A model generated the notes under the pieces. That model was not told the DNA's origin. It did no database searches and saw only the letters and a list, made by a program, of their open reading frames with translations. Made by a program: the position numbers and the translations under genes. From Dichetophora obliterata (Eukaryota > Arthropoda > Insecta > Diptera > Sciomyzidae): 64,000 bases of DNA. How positions within the stretch are numbered: position 1 is the stretch's first letter; every line of letters begins with the position of its first letter. Below, piece by piece: positions 1 through 11,103 of this stretch. The stretch spans positions 78,049,560-78,113,559 of the forward strand of contig OY986438.1 of NCBI GenBank assembly GCA_963920525.1, written 5' to 3'.

Positions 1-779
1 TTTTAAGTCATGGCAAAATAACCATATACGGCAGCACTACGTGATAAAAGACCAAAAAAAAAAGACCCCTGTCTCCCAGCTTTGCCCAAAGTCCTCCAGA
101 TTTTTTTTTATGTGCCCCAAAGTTGTGGTGCCTCGGTGTCATTTTTGCAAAAAAATGATCATTTTCTCAAGCTCATATCTTGCAAACCGTTCGAAATTTT
201 AATTTTTCTCTCTGAGGTAAAGTTTTAGCTCTTGTCATAAAGAACAAAAATTGAGAACATATAAAATAAAAAAACTTCATCTTTAAGGTCAAAATCGCAA
301 AAAACTTTAAAAAATTCAATTTTTTTTACCTTTTTTCCCCTGTTCAGGTCCATAGGTAGTAAACCGTTCAAAATTCAAAAAAATAATTACCTACAAAAAT
401 GAACCTAAGATCTCAATAAACAACTTTCTAGAACATATAAACTTCCTAGGAATGGTTCTTAATACCGTTTAGGTAGCGCTTAGGTAGCCGCAAAAGTAAA
501 AAAAAAAATCCCGAAAATTTTTTAATTTCATTTGTTTTTTCTTTACTTCAACATTGAGATACTATAAAGTCTTTTCCCGTAAGTGAAAAGGCATGTTGCA
601 GGTTTCATTGTTATACTATTACTGATTTTATTAATCTTAGTTCTTAGGTGGTATGGGTTGACATTTAGAGTTAGGGTTGTAACAAAGAGTAGTAGCATAG
701 ATATTTAGTAATAATGATTCTGTGTTAGAATACTATGCTATCTATTACAAAAATTATAAAAAAAATATTCGTATTATGT

Positions 780-3009
780 TTATAATGTTGATGGCCCTGG
801 ACTTGCAAATCGCACTTTCTTTAGTTGTGGATCCATATCGTCGTCCGAATCTGATTCTGATTCAGAATGTATGGTGTCCACAGGCACGTTACTTCCAGAC
901 TGCCCTCCATCATCAGCTTTTTCTTCTTCAGATACTTCATTAACATCATACAGGGTGATCTTGTGACTCCACCAACATACCTGAAATGAATTAGAAAAGA
1001 AATCAAAAAAGGTATGCAAAACAATGCATCAATAAAATTGATATTACCTCTGCAAGCAATGCGTCGAGTTTTTTGCCTTTTTACCATTTTTTCATGGGCA
1101 TTGTGGTTTGGTGAAACCATTCTCCTTGTTCATCGGATTCGGTAGGGAGTTGTTTGATAAAATCGTCAAAATTAAAATGAAGAAAATGCAGCTTTAATGT
1201 CATCAATGTGCCGATTTTCTCAAAATAATACAGCATTTCTTTCACCCATTCTCTTGCTTCCGGTTCCGCGTCTCGATCCCCTCCCGAGACTCTGGTGCAT
1301 ACACGCTGAAGGTAAATCCATGCCATTGAATGATTATAATCATGAAGCGATGGTTCAAAGTTGCTCTTGAATAGTTTTCTAATGTCAAAGCCATTAAGTA
1401 CGCCTGTTAGATGAAGACAAAAAACAAAGACAGAAAAGAAAAATTAACAAAGCGAAAATAGTACAATGAGGTGAACAAAAATTCGTTCTAAATTTACTAC
1501 AATACCTTTTTTAATTTTGTCATCGCTACGATTTGGGAAAACGCTTTTCAAATAGTCGAATGCGTTTGGACAATTTACAACGGCCACTTCGATGAATTTT
1601 TTAACAATTCCCAATTTTATGTGGAGCGGTGGCAGCAAGATGTCTTGAGTATTGTCTATTAAAGGTGCATTAGTTAGTTTATGTTGTTTCATTTGTTCCT
1701 CCACACTTCCTCTTGGTCACCACGAATTACATTGGTATTGATTCAGAGGTGAGCGCAAATCCCAATTACAAAGAAAACAAAAGAATTTTGGAAAGCCGCC
1801 CTTATCGATGATCCCTTGCAAAATGTTGATGACCTTCAAATCACAGCAAATCTTCCATTTATTTTCGTAGTATTTGATTTTTTCCATTATATCTTTCAAT
1901 GTTTCATAACTTTCTTTCATGTTAATACCCATTGCTAGCGGAATGGAAGGTTTTCGGTTCGACACATGCAACAACACTGCTTTCAAGCTTGAAACAGAAC
2001 CATCAATAAATAATCTCCACTCACTAGCGATGTAGCTCATTCCCATTTTTACCACCAAGCTTTTACATCGTTGCAGTAAGCGAACGACCTGTCATCATTT
2101 ATAGTGTAGAGGCTCTGAAATTCAGCTTGTAGTTTGCGGTACGCCGTAGAGTTCACATTACCGTATGTGAGTTTTCTTTGCTTTAAAAACACTGTCAAAA
2201 ATATAGCAAGTCGCTGCGATAGTCCCAATATGGCCACAATGAAATCCATTTCCATTTGTGTTATTAGTTGTGGTCCATCCTATAACAAATAGGATTATTT
2301 TTGCTATCCATATAAAATTGTGGTATAGCCTTTAAAAAATTTTAAACACAGGTGCCGCACCTTATATTTTTATGAGCTGTCATTTCGTTTTTTGAATTTG
2401 TTTGTTTGATACAGTGACTATTAGGTAGCCATGATAGCTACCTATTTTCTCACGAGCTGCGACCATCGAATGTTAAACAAAATGAAAACAAAACAAACCG
2501 CGTGTGTCACACACATTGAACGCATTCGGCGGAGCCAACACTAATATTAATAATTAAATTAAATAATTTACAATTTTTCTGACGTTTAGAGTAAAACACA
2601 TTCAGAGAAAAATATCGTTCACTAAGGTATCGCTACCATAACATTTCACAACAGTTTTGAACGACACACGTTCTCATGACACCTAATAGTTATTTTGTCA
2701 TGATTGCTTGTTTGAATTTAATTTTGACTGCAACGGTAGTGCCCTCGACGAGTCGTTTTTCTAGCCGTTCCTTTGAGAAAATTTGTTATCGCGATTATAT
2801 TAAAGCGAAAGGAACGCAGCTTTTGGCGACACACTGTATTAGGTATGTAATTTTCACCGGTCAAGTCTACTTCGTCGAAAAACAACTTATATGCTTTCTT
2901 GAATTGACTAGTTAAAAGATTTTTTTCCTTTTGCAATGTTGTAGAACTTTTTTTTTCTGATTTGATGACCGCAAACGTAGCAAAATAAATCAATATTTTC
3001 ACACTGCAT
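780..3009 (-). pseudogene. Transposon-encoded CYVCGH/EQGE-FHQ family protein, broken copy
   Basis: Read on the minus strand, this gene starts at 3009 (M-Q-C...) and gives FCYVCGH, then GENYIPNTVC, FIDGSVSSLKAVLLH, CCDLKV, FCFLCNWD, LLPPLHIKLGI, SDEQGEWFHQ and ACWWS-like VCWWS. This is a large uncharacterised metazoan family with Cys motifs at the N-terminus, usually found in many genomic copies. Two introns can be placed: 1404-1505 (K-I-K-K-G junction) and 981-1047 (L-L-A-E/V-C-W-W-S junction). Damage: a +1 frame change after CYVCGH, loss of the second Cys block (about 2280-2730 is noncoding), a frameshift near 2050 and an in-frame TGA at 1717-1719. The C-terminus is acidic. It is not functional as it stands. 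A related copy lies at 61931-63719. The catalytic mechanism is unknown to me. Confidence 0.8.
981..1047 (-). other. 67-bp intron in the copy-1 transposon gene, absent from copy 2
   Basis: On the minus strand the exon ends ...CTTGCAGAG, followed by GTAATATC, and the intron ends TTTCAG before GTATGTTGG. Splicing restores the reading L-A-E-V-C-W-W-S, which the copy at 62 kb encodes without interruption. AGGTA occurs at both splice junctions. Confidence 0.75.
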
Positions 3010-3339
3010 ATTGAAATTGTCAGTTGCCAATGTTGTGTGCGAATTATGCTGTAGCACTTTCACTTTTTTTACTTTCACTTTATAACTCTTCACTTTACAG
3101 CTCTCGTTGACGTCGCGCTGTGTAATGCCTCGATGTGAGCGTCGTGTCGCTTTTATATTGTGTGCTGCGTCCCTTGTTGCGTGTGCTGAGCTTACTGCAT
3201 TGCCTGTGCTGCTGCGGTCGGTGCGTGATCGCGTGATACCTAAGCGCTTCCTAAACGGTCTTAACCCTTGGACAAACACATGGTTCTGGCCAGGCATATT
3301 TAATTTTTGAGCGTTAATTAAATATACAAGACAATAAAC

Positions 3340-3900
3340 ATGACAAGAGCTACAATGTGAATTCAATGCAGATGTTTGCTTCCAGGTAGTTTTTGGATAG
3401 AAGTATTTTTGATTTTATATGTTCACAAAATCATCTTTATGACAAGAGCTAAAATGTGTTTCCAGGTATTTTTTTTATATTTTGGGTTGTTTTTATGTGA
3501 ATTCAATGCAGATGTTTGCTTCCAGGTAGTTGTTTGACAGTTTGGACACGGGAACTCACCCACCAGCTTGAGAATTTTTATTAGAATGCACTTACTATCA
3601 GTGAAGGTACAGTGCACTCACACACTCGGCTTCCTAACTGACAATTATTTACGTTCAAAGTTTTGAAATCAACTTTTTTTTAGAAATCGCTAATTTTCTT
3701 ACACTTCAATTGTTTTTTCTACTAGGGCTGTTTTTTGAGAAAACCAGATTTTTATTAAAAAAGTGAGGTTAAAAAATCTTTTTTTTTTTAATTTGCCCCA
3801 ATGAGTTAATAAAAATAAGCATATTTATATACAGATTTATAGCTTTTTCAAAGGTCTTCTCAACGATACCCATCTCAACCAGATCGGATAAGAAATGGGT
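3340..3900. repeat. Short local duplications in the transposon, otherwise noncoding
   Basis: The segment GAATTCAATGCAGATGTTTG with a following CTTCCAGGTAG occurs at about 3360 and again at about 3499, each preceded by a GACAAGAGCTA-like or GTGAATTC stretch. Nothing coding is visible; 3620-3840 is AT-rich. Confidence 0.6.
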
Positions 3901-4229
3901 GAGATATAAGCGATTATATACTCAAGCTATAAAGGCCTATATCTCAAGAAGTTGGATCGGCCTCCTTAAAAAACTTTGGGGTTTAAATCAGCGCTGTAAG
4001 CCCTACCAGGCCAAAGAAAATTGGCGCATTTTTCATAAAATAAATTTGTTCGTAAAAGCGGAAAATAAAAAAACGCTTTTTGGGCCATTTTTCGCTCATT
4101 TTTTAAAGTTTTTTGCGATTTTGACCTTGAAGATGAAGTTTTTTGATTTTATATGTTCACAATTTTTGTTCTTTATGACAAGAGCTACAACTTTGCCTCA
4201 GAGAGTAAATCAAAATTCCGGTTTGCAAG

Positions 4230-4826
4230 TAGGCTTGGGTAGTTCACGAACGAACTAGTTCAATTGAACTATTCGCACTCAAGAACTATGTGAACTAGTT
4301 CGTTGATTCTCGTTCTTTTAGTTCAATCGATTTTGCAGCGAGTCAGATCGAAATGAACTAAAAAAAAATTTGATTTCACTCAAAACTGGTTTGATTCCGT
4401 GCTGATACAGTTTTTCACTAATGAACGGTAAAAAAAAAGTTTTGCAAAAACAAATTTTTGTGGAAAATATTGTGTGGAATGCCCCATGTGTAGTATTTTT
4501 ATGTAAATTTCATCTATGTCCGCAGGTAATGATTGATTCGGTCATATAGTTCATTTCATTTTTTAGATCCGATCATGAACGAGCAAACAAAACAAACTAA
4601 AAGACCTATTGAACTAAAAAATACAACGAGCTAACATACCTAACGATCTAAAACACCAAACGAACTATAAGACCTAACGAACTAACAACATGAACGAGTG
4701 CACGAAAAGAACTAAAAGAACGAACGAACTAAATGAACTAAAAGAACTATATGAACGAACTAGTTCATTAAACTCAACTGAACTAAAAAGAGCCTTCTTT
4801 TTAGTGAACTAAAATGCCCAAGCCTA
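4230..4826. mobile_element. hAT-type MITE with perfect 8-bp target duplication
   Basis: The ends are TAGGCTTGGG on the left and CCCAAGCCTA on the right, flanked on both sides by TTTGCAAG (4222-4229 and 4827-4834). The opposite inverted repeat of the host transposon reads through this site without a break, which proves an insertion. The interior is a dense palindromic series of GAACGAACTAGTTC-like motifs with no coding capacity. The 8-bp duplication fits the hAT superfamily. Confidence 0.9.
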
Positions 4827-5159
4827 TTTGCAAGATATGAGCTTGAGAAAATTATAATTTTTTTGCAAAAATGACACCGAGGCCCATACAAAAAACCTGG
4901 AGGACTTTGGGCAAAACTGGGAGGCAGGGGTCTTTTTTTTGTCTTTTATCACGTAGTGGTGTCCGTATATGGTTATTTTTTTGGTGTTGCACTGTGTTAT
5001 GTTACCTCTGAATTTCAGCAAGACGTGTTTATGAATAAAAACAATTTCGTGCAAAATGACGTCTCAAGCAATTTTATAATTGTTATTCTAAAAACAATAA
5101 GTGACGATAAAATTCCTAGAAAATCCGCCTGACAAACATTTAAAATATATTTTCTTTTT

Positions 5160-5695
5160 CTGACAAAATTTCAATTGCTCAGAAAAAAATTGCTGAAAGA
5201 GGAAGTAACCCAGACAATGATATCCTTGCCATTCTAAAATCTCTTTTAAGTCCGATATATTCCGAATTCTTAATTTAAAAAAAAACTGGATAATATGAAC
5301 ATTTTAGTTAACTTTTACGATGTTGTACTAAGCTTCGAGCATAAACAAGTTTACTCGGTGGAAAACAAAATTAAAACTATAAAATTTGATTATATATATT
5401 GATGTTCACAGTTTTGTTTTAGGAAATACCACTGCTTAAATGCATCGAAGAATATGTCAGTTCTGTAGAACAATTATTATCTGAAATAGTAAATATAATC
5501 CAAACACCTTTGTGGGGGAAAAAAAGAAGAAGCATTTCAATCCACAAAATGATTTAAATGTTATGTTAATTCCAATTTTAATCTATTTGGATGATTTTGA
5601 GTATCTTAATCTATTGGGGTCACATAGTGGAGCACTAAAAGTTGGAGCTGTTTACATTAAAATAATGAATCTTCCCGAAAATATGGCATAAATTG
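5160..5695 (+). pseudogene. Decayed TE protein fragment (LGSH-G-LKVGAVY family)
   Basis: The frame at 5551-5691 reads ...IPILIYLDDFEYLNLLGSH and then SGALKVGAVYIKIMNLP, matching a recurrent motif of an uncharacterised TE-associated protein family (typically Y-D-D-F-E...NPLGS...HKLGAVY). A further open piece at 5425-5550, directly after a splice-acceptor-like TTTGTTTTAG, and one near 5180-5277 (DILAILKSLLSPIYSEF) probably belong to the same gene in other frames. Frameshifts separate the pieces. The family match is from memory of the motif; the boundaries are approximate. Confidence 0.5.
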
Positions 5696-5764
5696 TGTCA
5701 TATTCTATTAGCTATGTTATTTTTCACAGAAAACAGAAAAAGATTTGGAAATGAAAAAATATTT

Positions 5765-6585
5765 GAAAGCCTGCACAGCGTGTAATTTTTTGTATTCTGG
5801 CCGTTTCTTGGTTTATGTTTGATGAGATAGAGATATTATTTGAGATTTGTTCACACGATGCTTGAAAGCAAGGCCAATTGGCTGAGTCAGTGAGAAACTT
5901 TTTTTGGTGTGCTGGACGTTGTGCTAACGTTAATCTTAGTGGTAATAGGGTAGTGACCGCTGCCATGAAGATCATCGAGGATTTCCCAAGTGCATTTGGA
6001 AGCTATACTTGCAGAGCAGAGGGTAAGATCGACGTGTGTAAACGAGTTATGTGTTGAATAATGTGTAGGTGACCCATCGTTTAGTACGATCAAGTTGGAG
6101 GACAATATAACATCCTCTACGTGCTTGCCGCGAATATGTGTAGCTGAAGACCCCCAAAGTGAACTCCAGGAATTGAAATCTCCAGCAAGAATTACAGGGT
6201 CAGAAATGATGTTTAGAATTTGGAGTATTTCAGACGAGGAAAATTGTTGGCTTGGTGGAATATATGGACAAATAACAGTGAATTTTACTATCAGATTAAT
6301 CTCAATTGCAATAGCGGATAGGGGCGAGTTTATTGTTTTAAAGTTATATGGTAAGCCTCTTTTTATAAAAATACCGATCCCTTGTTTGTTTGTCAAATTC
6401 CTTGGTAGATTATGGAAGTGACCAATGTAATTTTTATTAATATGTGGAATGGAGTTAACTGCAAGATGTGTCTCTTGTAGTAACAGAATTGAAGGGTTGT
6501 GTGAATTAATTAAAAGGTCTAGCTCATGGTAATTATTAAAATATCCATTCATGTTCCATTGCATAATTGTAACCATTATTTGCAA
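5765..6585 (-). pseudogene. I-element ORF2, endonuclease part (inverted segment)
   Basis: The 232-residue frame from 6585 has the APE-type endonuclease signatures in order: IMQWNMNGYFNNY, LLLQETHL, KQGIGIFIKRG, VILAGDFNSW, and finally GSGHYPI. This domain nicks the target DNA in non-LTR retrotransposition. The frame closes at 5887, but similarity continues in another frame (KKFLTDSANWPCF...NINQETARI) to about 5765, so one frameshift is present. The next expected ORF2 residues are found at 8058 on the opposite strand. Confidence 0.85.
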
Positions 6586-6792
6586 AACAAAAGGGAAGAA
6601 AAATTGGAGCTATAATTATGTAGGCAGAGGGGAATTATGTAGCATATGACGAAAGTGTAAGAAAGAAAAAATAAACAAAACTAAAGAAAGAAAAGAGATA
6701 ACGAAATACGTGATTATTAAGTAATGAGATAATGTGTTTATGAATGCTTAAATATTTCAAGTAAATATTTTAATATCAGTTAGTTATATCTG

Positions 6793-7034
6793 TGATCACA
6801 AGGAATAATGACTTAACTCAAAATATCGTAAAAAAGCGATATGGAATTTACTTTATTGTCAATTTTTGGAAGTATGCAATTATCTATTTTTTGCCCAGAA
6901 TTGATCATCACGTATGTCTGCACATATTTTGTTTGTAACGGTTCATATATTTCAAAAAAATGGGTCGTAGTTCGTGCAATTAAAATATCTTTTTTTACGA
7001 TATTTTGAGTTTAGTCGTTATTCCTTGTGACCAT
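6793..7034. mobile_element. MITE of ~240 bp inside the inverted I-element segment
   Basis: Terminal inverted repeats of about 40 bp (CACAAGGAATAAYGACT... with TCAAAATATCGTAAAAAA) face each other at 6798-6840 and 6985-7033. ATATCT lies just outside both ends, but the exact duplication is ambiguous. It interrupts the spacer between ORF1 and ORF2. Confidence 0.7.
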
Positions 7035-7035
7035 A

Positions 7036-8052
7036 GATATATCTTCTTCAGAGCTACTAGAAATTATACTTGTAAATTCTGTATCCATAGGAGTTGAAAT
7101 GTTTTTTAAAGAAAGTAGTTGGAGTAGTAGGAGTAGTTTGAGTGTTAATGAGAGCTGAATGGTTGCTTGAAAACTGAGATTTAACTACAGGAATGGAAAG
7201 TTTATCTATCATCTCTATAGTTTTTGTATTCGAATAGGAATTTGAGCTAGAATTTGGTTTTGATTGACTTGGTTTTATTATTGCTGGGAAAGCAGTAATA
7301 GGATCTTTTTTTAAATTTTGTTGTTGTTGAGGTGTTTGTTGTTGTTGTTGTGGTTGTTGTAGTTGTTCTAGTGGCTCTTGTTGTTGCAGTGGCTGTTGTT
7401 GTTGTAATGGCTGTTGTTGTTGTTGTAGTGGTTGTTGTAGTAATGGTAATGGTAGTGGTTGTTGTTTTTGTTGTTGATGTTGTTGTTGTATTGTTTGTTG
7501 TTGTTGGTGTTGTTGTATTGGTTGTTGTTGTATTGTTTGTTGTTGTATTGGTTGTTGTTTTATTGGTTGTTGTTGTATTGGTTGTTGTTGTTGTATTGGT
7601 TGTTGTTGTATTGGTTGTTCTTGTTGTATTGTTTTTGTTGTTGTTGCTGTGATTGTTGTTGTAGTAGTGGTTGATGTTTTTGTTGTTGGGGGTTGAAAAT
7701 AGGTTGATTGTTATTATTAGTTGTGGACACAACTGAAGCAAAGCTGCTAACTTGTGTAGAAAAAGAGATTTGAGACAGAAGGAGTTGTTGCGCTTCGCGT
7801 AGGGTGCATTTGTTCTGCGTTTTTATTTTTATAATTTCGTTGTGCTGTTGAAACTTTTTGAATTCTTTAGAAGAAGCAGCATGATTTTCTGAACAGTTTG
7901 CGCAAGAGGTGCGTGTGCAAATATTTGGGGTATGAGGCGGTAAGTTGCAATTTACGCAGGCAGGGATATTTTTGCATCGTTTACCCGTGTGACCAAGAAT
8001 TTGGCAAAGCTTTCACCGAATAGGGTTTAGCCATAAAGCAAACCAATAGTAG
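7036..8052 (-). pseudogene. I-element ORF1 C-terminus: zinc knuckles and long Gln/Asn tract
   Basis: The frame reads NPIR, then CQILGHTGKRC, IPACVNCNLPPH, CTRTSCANCSENHAAS and EFKKFQQHNEIIKI, which are the CCHC knuckles and following segment usual for I-element ORF1 nucleic-acid-binding proteins. It then passes into a ~370-bp CAA-rich stretch (7320-7690) translated as a Gln/Asn-rich tract, and ends with a Ser/Thr-rich tail. The first Cys of the leading knuckle is a TGA stop, and a frameshift in an A-run precedes the tail. The ORF1 N-terminus is absent because the segment ends at the inversion junction. Poly-Thr, poly-Val and poly-Leu frames here are shadows of the same repeat. Confidence 0.75.
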
Positions 8053-8055
8053 ATC

Positions 8056-9290
8056 AACAAAACCCTTTGTTCCTTGGTGGAGCTTGAAATTGGCTACCCA
8101 CAGATCCAATAAACAAGCAGCTTGGCGAGATTTCAATTGTGATCGCTCCATGTATAATCTTGTCAAATATAAAAAAGCAAATTCTCTTTTTCGGCTCTGT
8201 GCTAAAAAAGCTAAAAGACTAAGTTTTCAAAAACTTACCAGGTTCAAAGGCCCATCATCTAACCCGAAAAAAATCTGGTCCAATATAAGGATGCTTTCAG
8301 GTACTTTTAAGCAATCTTGCTTTACAATGTTAAACACATCAAATGGCCCTATTTTCGCTACCAATCAAATTTCGAACCAATTTGCCTATCACTTCTCAGA
8401 TATCTCATCAGACACCAACTTTTCTACACAATTTTTAACTAATAAATCACTACTTATTGATACCAATTACTACAGTCCCCATAACATCTCAACTTCTGCA
8501 AAACATATCGAAACAACCATACAAATGTCTGAATTAGAACAAGTTCTGAGCTTAGTTAAAGGGAAAACCTCCGGCAAAGATAGAATTGCATATCCTATTA
8601 TGAGAACCTTCCCAACCCTGTAAAAGAAAAAATACTTAAATTGTATAACTCTATCTTCGATGATGGTATTTACCCACAAGTTTGGAAAACATCCGCCAGT
8701 ATTCCTATACATAAACCTAAAAAACCCCTGGGCGATATTGACAGTTATCGACCAATATCTCTGCTTCCATGTTTGGATAAGCTCCTTGAGAAGATAATTG
8801 CCAGCAGACTAATGTGGTTCGCAAGTAAAAATAAGTTTATTAGCCATAATTAGGTTGGATTTAAAAAAGGGCACGGAACAACCGACGCCTTGCTGCACCT
8901 AGATTATTTCATCACTAACGCTTTGGCAAGCAAAAACCACATTTCTTTGATGGCAATGGATTTTCAAAAGGCTTTTGACCGAATTGGTGTTCATATTGTA
9001 TTAAGACAACTTAAAAAAATGGAAAGTTGGATCAAAGATCTATAAATTTATTAAAGGTGTTTTATCCAACAGAAAATGCAGAGTGCTGGTTAATGGCTGC
9101 TACTCCTCAGTAGTCCCACTTGACAATGGAACACCTCAAAGTTCACCGCTATCGGTTATACTGTTCGCTATAGCATTTGATGAAATAAGTCATATCTTAT
9201 CTAAATATTCCGGTGTTGATCATATCCTTTATGCGAACGATGTTGTTGTTTTCTTAAAAATTCCAACACAAATGCTGTAGCGAATACATT
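8056..9290 (+). pseudogene. I-element ORF2, reverse transcriptase part (direct segment)
   Basis: After the junction the frame gives FVPWWSLKLA, KKIWSNIRMLSG, KGKTSGKDRIAYPIM, then IPIHKPKKPLGDIDSYRPIS, LEKIIASRL, GFKKGHGTTDALLHL, MDFQKAFDRIG and GTPQSSPLSVILFAIA: the finger and palm blocks of non-LTR reverse transcriptase in the usual order. The catalytic box reads Y-A-N-D (AAC at 9236-9238), so the second-position Asp of the usual F/YADD is lost. Stops or frameshifts occur near 8620, 8850, 9030 and 9280. Function is certainly lost. Confidence 0.85.
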
Positions 9291-9384
9291 CACCGACATA
9301 CTAACAGAAATAAACAACTGGTCTTATACCTCTGGTGCAAATTTATCAATAGAAAAAACCAATACTTTTCATATTTGCCGTAAA

Positions 9385-10875
9385 TTGAATTGTAGTAACT
9401 TAAATTTAATTTTTAATAATGTAAACATTAATAGTTCAGACACCTTAAAAATCTTAGGTTTGATATTTGATAAGAAATATACTTTTAAGCCTCACTGTAA
9501 ATATGTTCGAGATAGTTTAATTCTAAGGCTAAATATCATTAAGTACCTAACATCTAAGCGCAGCCTTGTACATCCCACAACACTCATCAACATCACTAGG
9601 GCACTCGTTCTATCTAAAATTGATTATAGGCTTCCAATCTATGGCCATTGCGCCAAAAGCAATATTGGTCTCCTCTTCGGTCCATACCATAAAGCTGTGC
9701 AGAGCTGCTTAAGGGCCTTCCCAACCACACCAATAACAAATATTCTGGCCGAGGCGGGCTTACCCTCACTACCTCATAGAGCTGAAGATGCCACCTATCG
9801 TCTTTATCCGAAGCTACTGCAACCAAAAAATCCTGTTCTTGCAAGCGATGTCAAAAAGTCACTGAGTCGAAAACGGACTTTTAACAGAACCTCAACAACC
9901 GCTAGATGTCTAAAGTTTGGTCGGGAACATTTTATACCTCTTAAGCCTATACGGAACAGTCCTGAATCCTATCCACCCTGGATGCTAAAATACTCTTCAA
10001 TTAACACAAAGCTTATTGAACATCCTAAAGACAGCACTTCGAACTCAACTTACCAACAACTGTTTCTTCAGGAAGCTGCTCATTATAAATCCTCAGGATG
10101 GAGCCTTATCTTCACTGACGGATCCAAAACTAACAACAATAGCTCCTATGCAGTTGTTAGCGAGGACGGCGTTCCTATAAGCTATGGGCTATTGCACAAA
10201 TTTTGCTCCGTGTTTACAGCAGAAGCTGTCGCTTTACTCCAGGCTGCTAGCTTTGCAAAAAAAAATAAGGGTAAATTTGTTATTTGCACAGACAGCAAGT
10301 CTTGTGTCAAAGCAATTAGAGCAACCGGCAACTCTGCAAACGCAATTGCTAGAGACATTCTTATTCAGGCTCAAAATAAAATTAAAATTATGTGGATTCC
10401 TGGCCATTCAGGAATTCGTGGAAATGAGCTAGCTGATACTACAGCTAAAAATGTTGCCTTCACACCAGCACCTACGTTCATTTCATTTACAGCTAAGGAC
10501 ATCCATAACTTTATCGTAAGGCTACGATCTGCAAAAAATGCAGAATGCTGGAATACCTACATTCACCAATACTCTGGTATAAATTCTGAGCGTTTAATAC
10601 CGCATTATCCAAGCCAGCATCAACTTTAACCATCATACCATTCACGCGACACCAATGAGCATCTTTTGACGGGGTCCAGTCCCAATAACTGCCCCTTTTG
10701 CGGTTACCTAGCTTCAATAGACCACTTGCTGAACTTCTGCCCGAACCTCTCTCTTAAAAGGAATCCGCACTTCTCGGACTTACGACCCTATGACATCTTG
10801 AAATTTCCTTCAAATGACAATATCACTAAAATGTATTCTTTTTTAAAAGATTGTTACCTTCTAAATCTTATCTAA
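9385..10875 (+). pseudogene. I-element ORF2, RT thumb, RNase H and C-terminal Cys motif
   Basis: The 414-residue open frame (9385-10626) holds the RT connection (LKILGLIFDKKYTF..., LVLSKIDYRLPIYG) and then an RNase H domain with the acidic signature FTDGSKTNNNSSYAVV, AEAVALLQA, CTDSKSCVKAI and MWIPGHSGIRGNELAD. Its catalytic D-E-D-D set appears intact. After a frame change, 10666-10873 encodes NNCPFCGYLASIDHLLNFCP, the CCHC-like tail common after RNase H in I elements. About 155 bp of AT-rich 3' UTR follows to roughly 11035. This is the best preserved part of the element. Confidence 0.85.
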
Positions 10876-11047
10876 TTTAAATAATCACTAACTTATGTAC
10901 ATAATTTGCAGCTATTATAATTTTATATTTAGCATAGATCTATCTATATTTTAATTTTATAGATATTAATTATCTGCCAGTCGAAAGCCTCAGATGCTAG
11001 TACTGCCTAATTTCTGTATTTATATAGTAATTTATCTATATATATAA

Positions 11048-11103
11048 AATTGGATGATGTATGTGGGTATGTGGATATGTGGGTATGTGGGTATGTGGGT
11101 ATG
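11048..11103. repeat. (GTATGTGG)n microsatellite
   Basis: Six near-perfect 8-bp units of GTATGTGG or ATATGTGG lead directly into the dispersed repeat that follows. Confidence 0.9.

Larger units (their letters stand above)
14..4980 (-). mobile_element. DNA transposon with ~310-bp inverted repeats, copy 1
   Basis: The first ~330 bases reappear, reverse-complemented, at about 4085-4980. Shared landmarks are the ACCATATACGG end, the run matching CACTACGTGATAAAAGAC, and the GACACCGAGG block. The right repeat is interrupted by a 597-bp MITE. Between the repeats lies one broken gene on the minus strand. Exact termini and target duplication were not resolved; the left end lies within 14 bases of the window edge. 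I cannot name the superfamily. The inverted repeats are seen directly; assigning the gene to this element is inference from its central position. Confidence 0.75.
5765..11035. mobile_element. I-clade non-LTR retrotransposon with inverted 5' half
   Basis: The element carries ORF1 zinc knuckles and the ORF2 endonuclease on the minus strand (about 5765-8052), and the ORF2 reverse transcriptase, RNase H and 3' tail on the plus strand (about 8056-11035). RNase H after RT is characteristic of the I clade. Read in element coordinates, the inverted piece runs from within ORF2 back to ORF1 and abuts the direct piece, which resumes in ORF2 close to where the inverted piece stops. This is the geometry of a twin-priming 5' inversion. 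No target duplication was found. The element is dead, with many stops and frameshifts. Confidence 0.75.

Noticed and set aside
7247..7741. Thr/Asn-rich and, on the other strand, Val- and Leu-rich open frames
   Set aside because: They are alternative readings of the CAA-rich repeat; only the Gln/Asn frame joins the zinc-knuckle sequence.
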